Source of the DNA: Bicyclus anynana
Taxonomy: Eukaryota > Arthropoda > Insecta > Lepidoptera > Nymphalidae
Length of the DNA stretch: 64,000 bases
Direction: 5' to 3'
NCBI RefSeq assembly: GCF_947172395.1
Contig: NC_069108.1
Location: forward strand, 2,085,501 to 2,149,500
The notes beneath the pieces were generated by a model that had not been told where the DNA came from, did no database searches, and saw nothing but the letters and a program-made list of their open reading frames with translations. The position numbers and the translations under genes were made by a program. Below, in pieces: positions 63,756 to 64,000 of this stretch. Positions within the stretch are counted from its first letter, which is position 1. Each line of letters begins with the position of its first letter.

Positions 63756-64000
63756 GACGACACTATACGTTCCCGACCACGACGGGGACATCGGTACTCT
63801 GCCCGTGTCCCTAGTTGTCAAAATCCCGCTTATGATGTCAAGTAATTTTTGTGACTCATCCATTTTTGTGAGCATGGTCCATAAAAAGAACAAACAGTAA
63901 ACCTCCTGGAGTGCTTATAGTCCTGGGAATACCCCAGGAGCAAATAAAAACAATCCTGACACACGAAAAGGATTGCATATATGACCGGATCCATCTACCT
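63756..64000 (+). pseudogene. LINE ORF1 fossil (DUF4780-type), third copy, runs off the window
   Basis: Plus-strand TLYVPDHDGDIGTLPVSL and the downstream GIPQEQIKTI region match 49085-49330 almost base for base, including the same frame-breaking changes. It lies directly right of Harbinger-3 and continues beyond 64000. Confidence 0.65.

Noticed and set aside
1..64000. A host gene anywhere in the window
   Set aside because: All frames with recognisable motifs belong to mobile elements. Remaining frames are short and lack splice-linked partners that I could see.

Overview
The window reads as a transposon-dense, probably heterochromatic stretch of a lepidopteran (moth or butterfly) genome. It is AT-rich and eukaryotic: there are GT-AG introns, poly(A) signals, a tRNA-derived SINE, BEL/Pao, CsRn1-type Gypsy, Copia, several LINEs, PIF/Harbinger, mariner, hAT, piggyBac, P-like and Helitron sequences. 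The SINE and several short repeats resemble ones I know from Lepidoptera, which is the main reason for that placement. I found no convincing host gene, no rRNA or tRNA gene and no CRISPR array.

Layout. 1-9486: three hAT fossils, 29-bp minisatellites, and a structurally complete 5.1-kb Helitron (346-5443) inserted in one hAT copy; the uninterrupted target is preserved in the neighbouring copy. 9487-19310: BEL/Pao gag-protease fossils and a degenerate Tc1/IS630-like transposon, partly arranged as 1.6-kb tandem units, cut by a 5'-truncated LINE (11838-14810). 19311-22177: a LINE remnant, a SINE and a short recurring ORF. 22178-36983: one Gypsy element with two LTRs and a CCTA target duplication, whose body and right LTR were hit by three later DNA transposons: Harbinger-1 (22817-26033), a DD41D mariner (29898-31964) and Harbinger-2 (32132-36917). 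36988-48800: BEL, piggyBac, Copia and Gypsy gag fossils, SINEs and a small Helitron. 49000-60884: LINE ORF1/EN pieces, a P-like fossil and a modular region of 75-bp and 71-bp minisatellites duplicated in about 1.9-kb blocks. 60885-63752: Harbinger-3. 63753-64000: start of another LINE ORF1 piece.

The most notable system is the three Harbinger elements, which have different terminal repeats. Each encodes a DDE transposase and a MADF/BESS DNA-binding partner as two-exon genes on opposite strands, and the genes are interlocked: exon 2 of each gene lies inside the single intron of the other. The poly(A) signal of each gene falls close to the other gene's splice donor. Elements 1 and 3 look intact; in element 2 the transposase has one frameshift while the MADF gene is open and carries thirteen 25-residue repeats. 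A fourth, decayed MADF exon (38641-39604) has its own repeat expansion.

All exon boundaries were read by eye from splice signals and reading frame. No alignment or database search was possible, and family names rest on recognised motifs.
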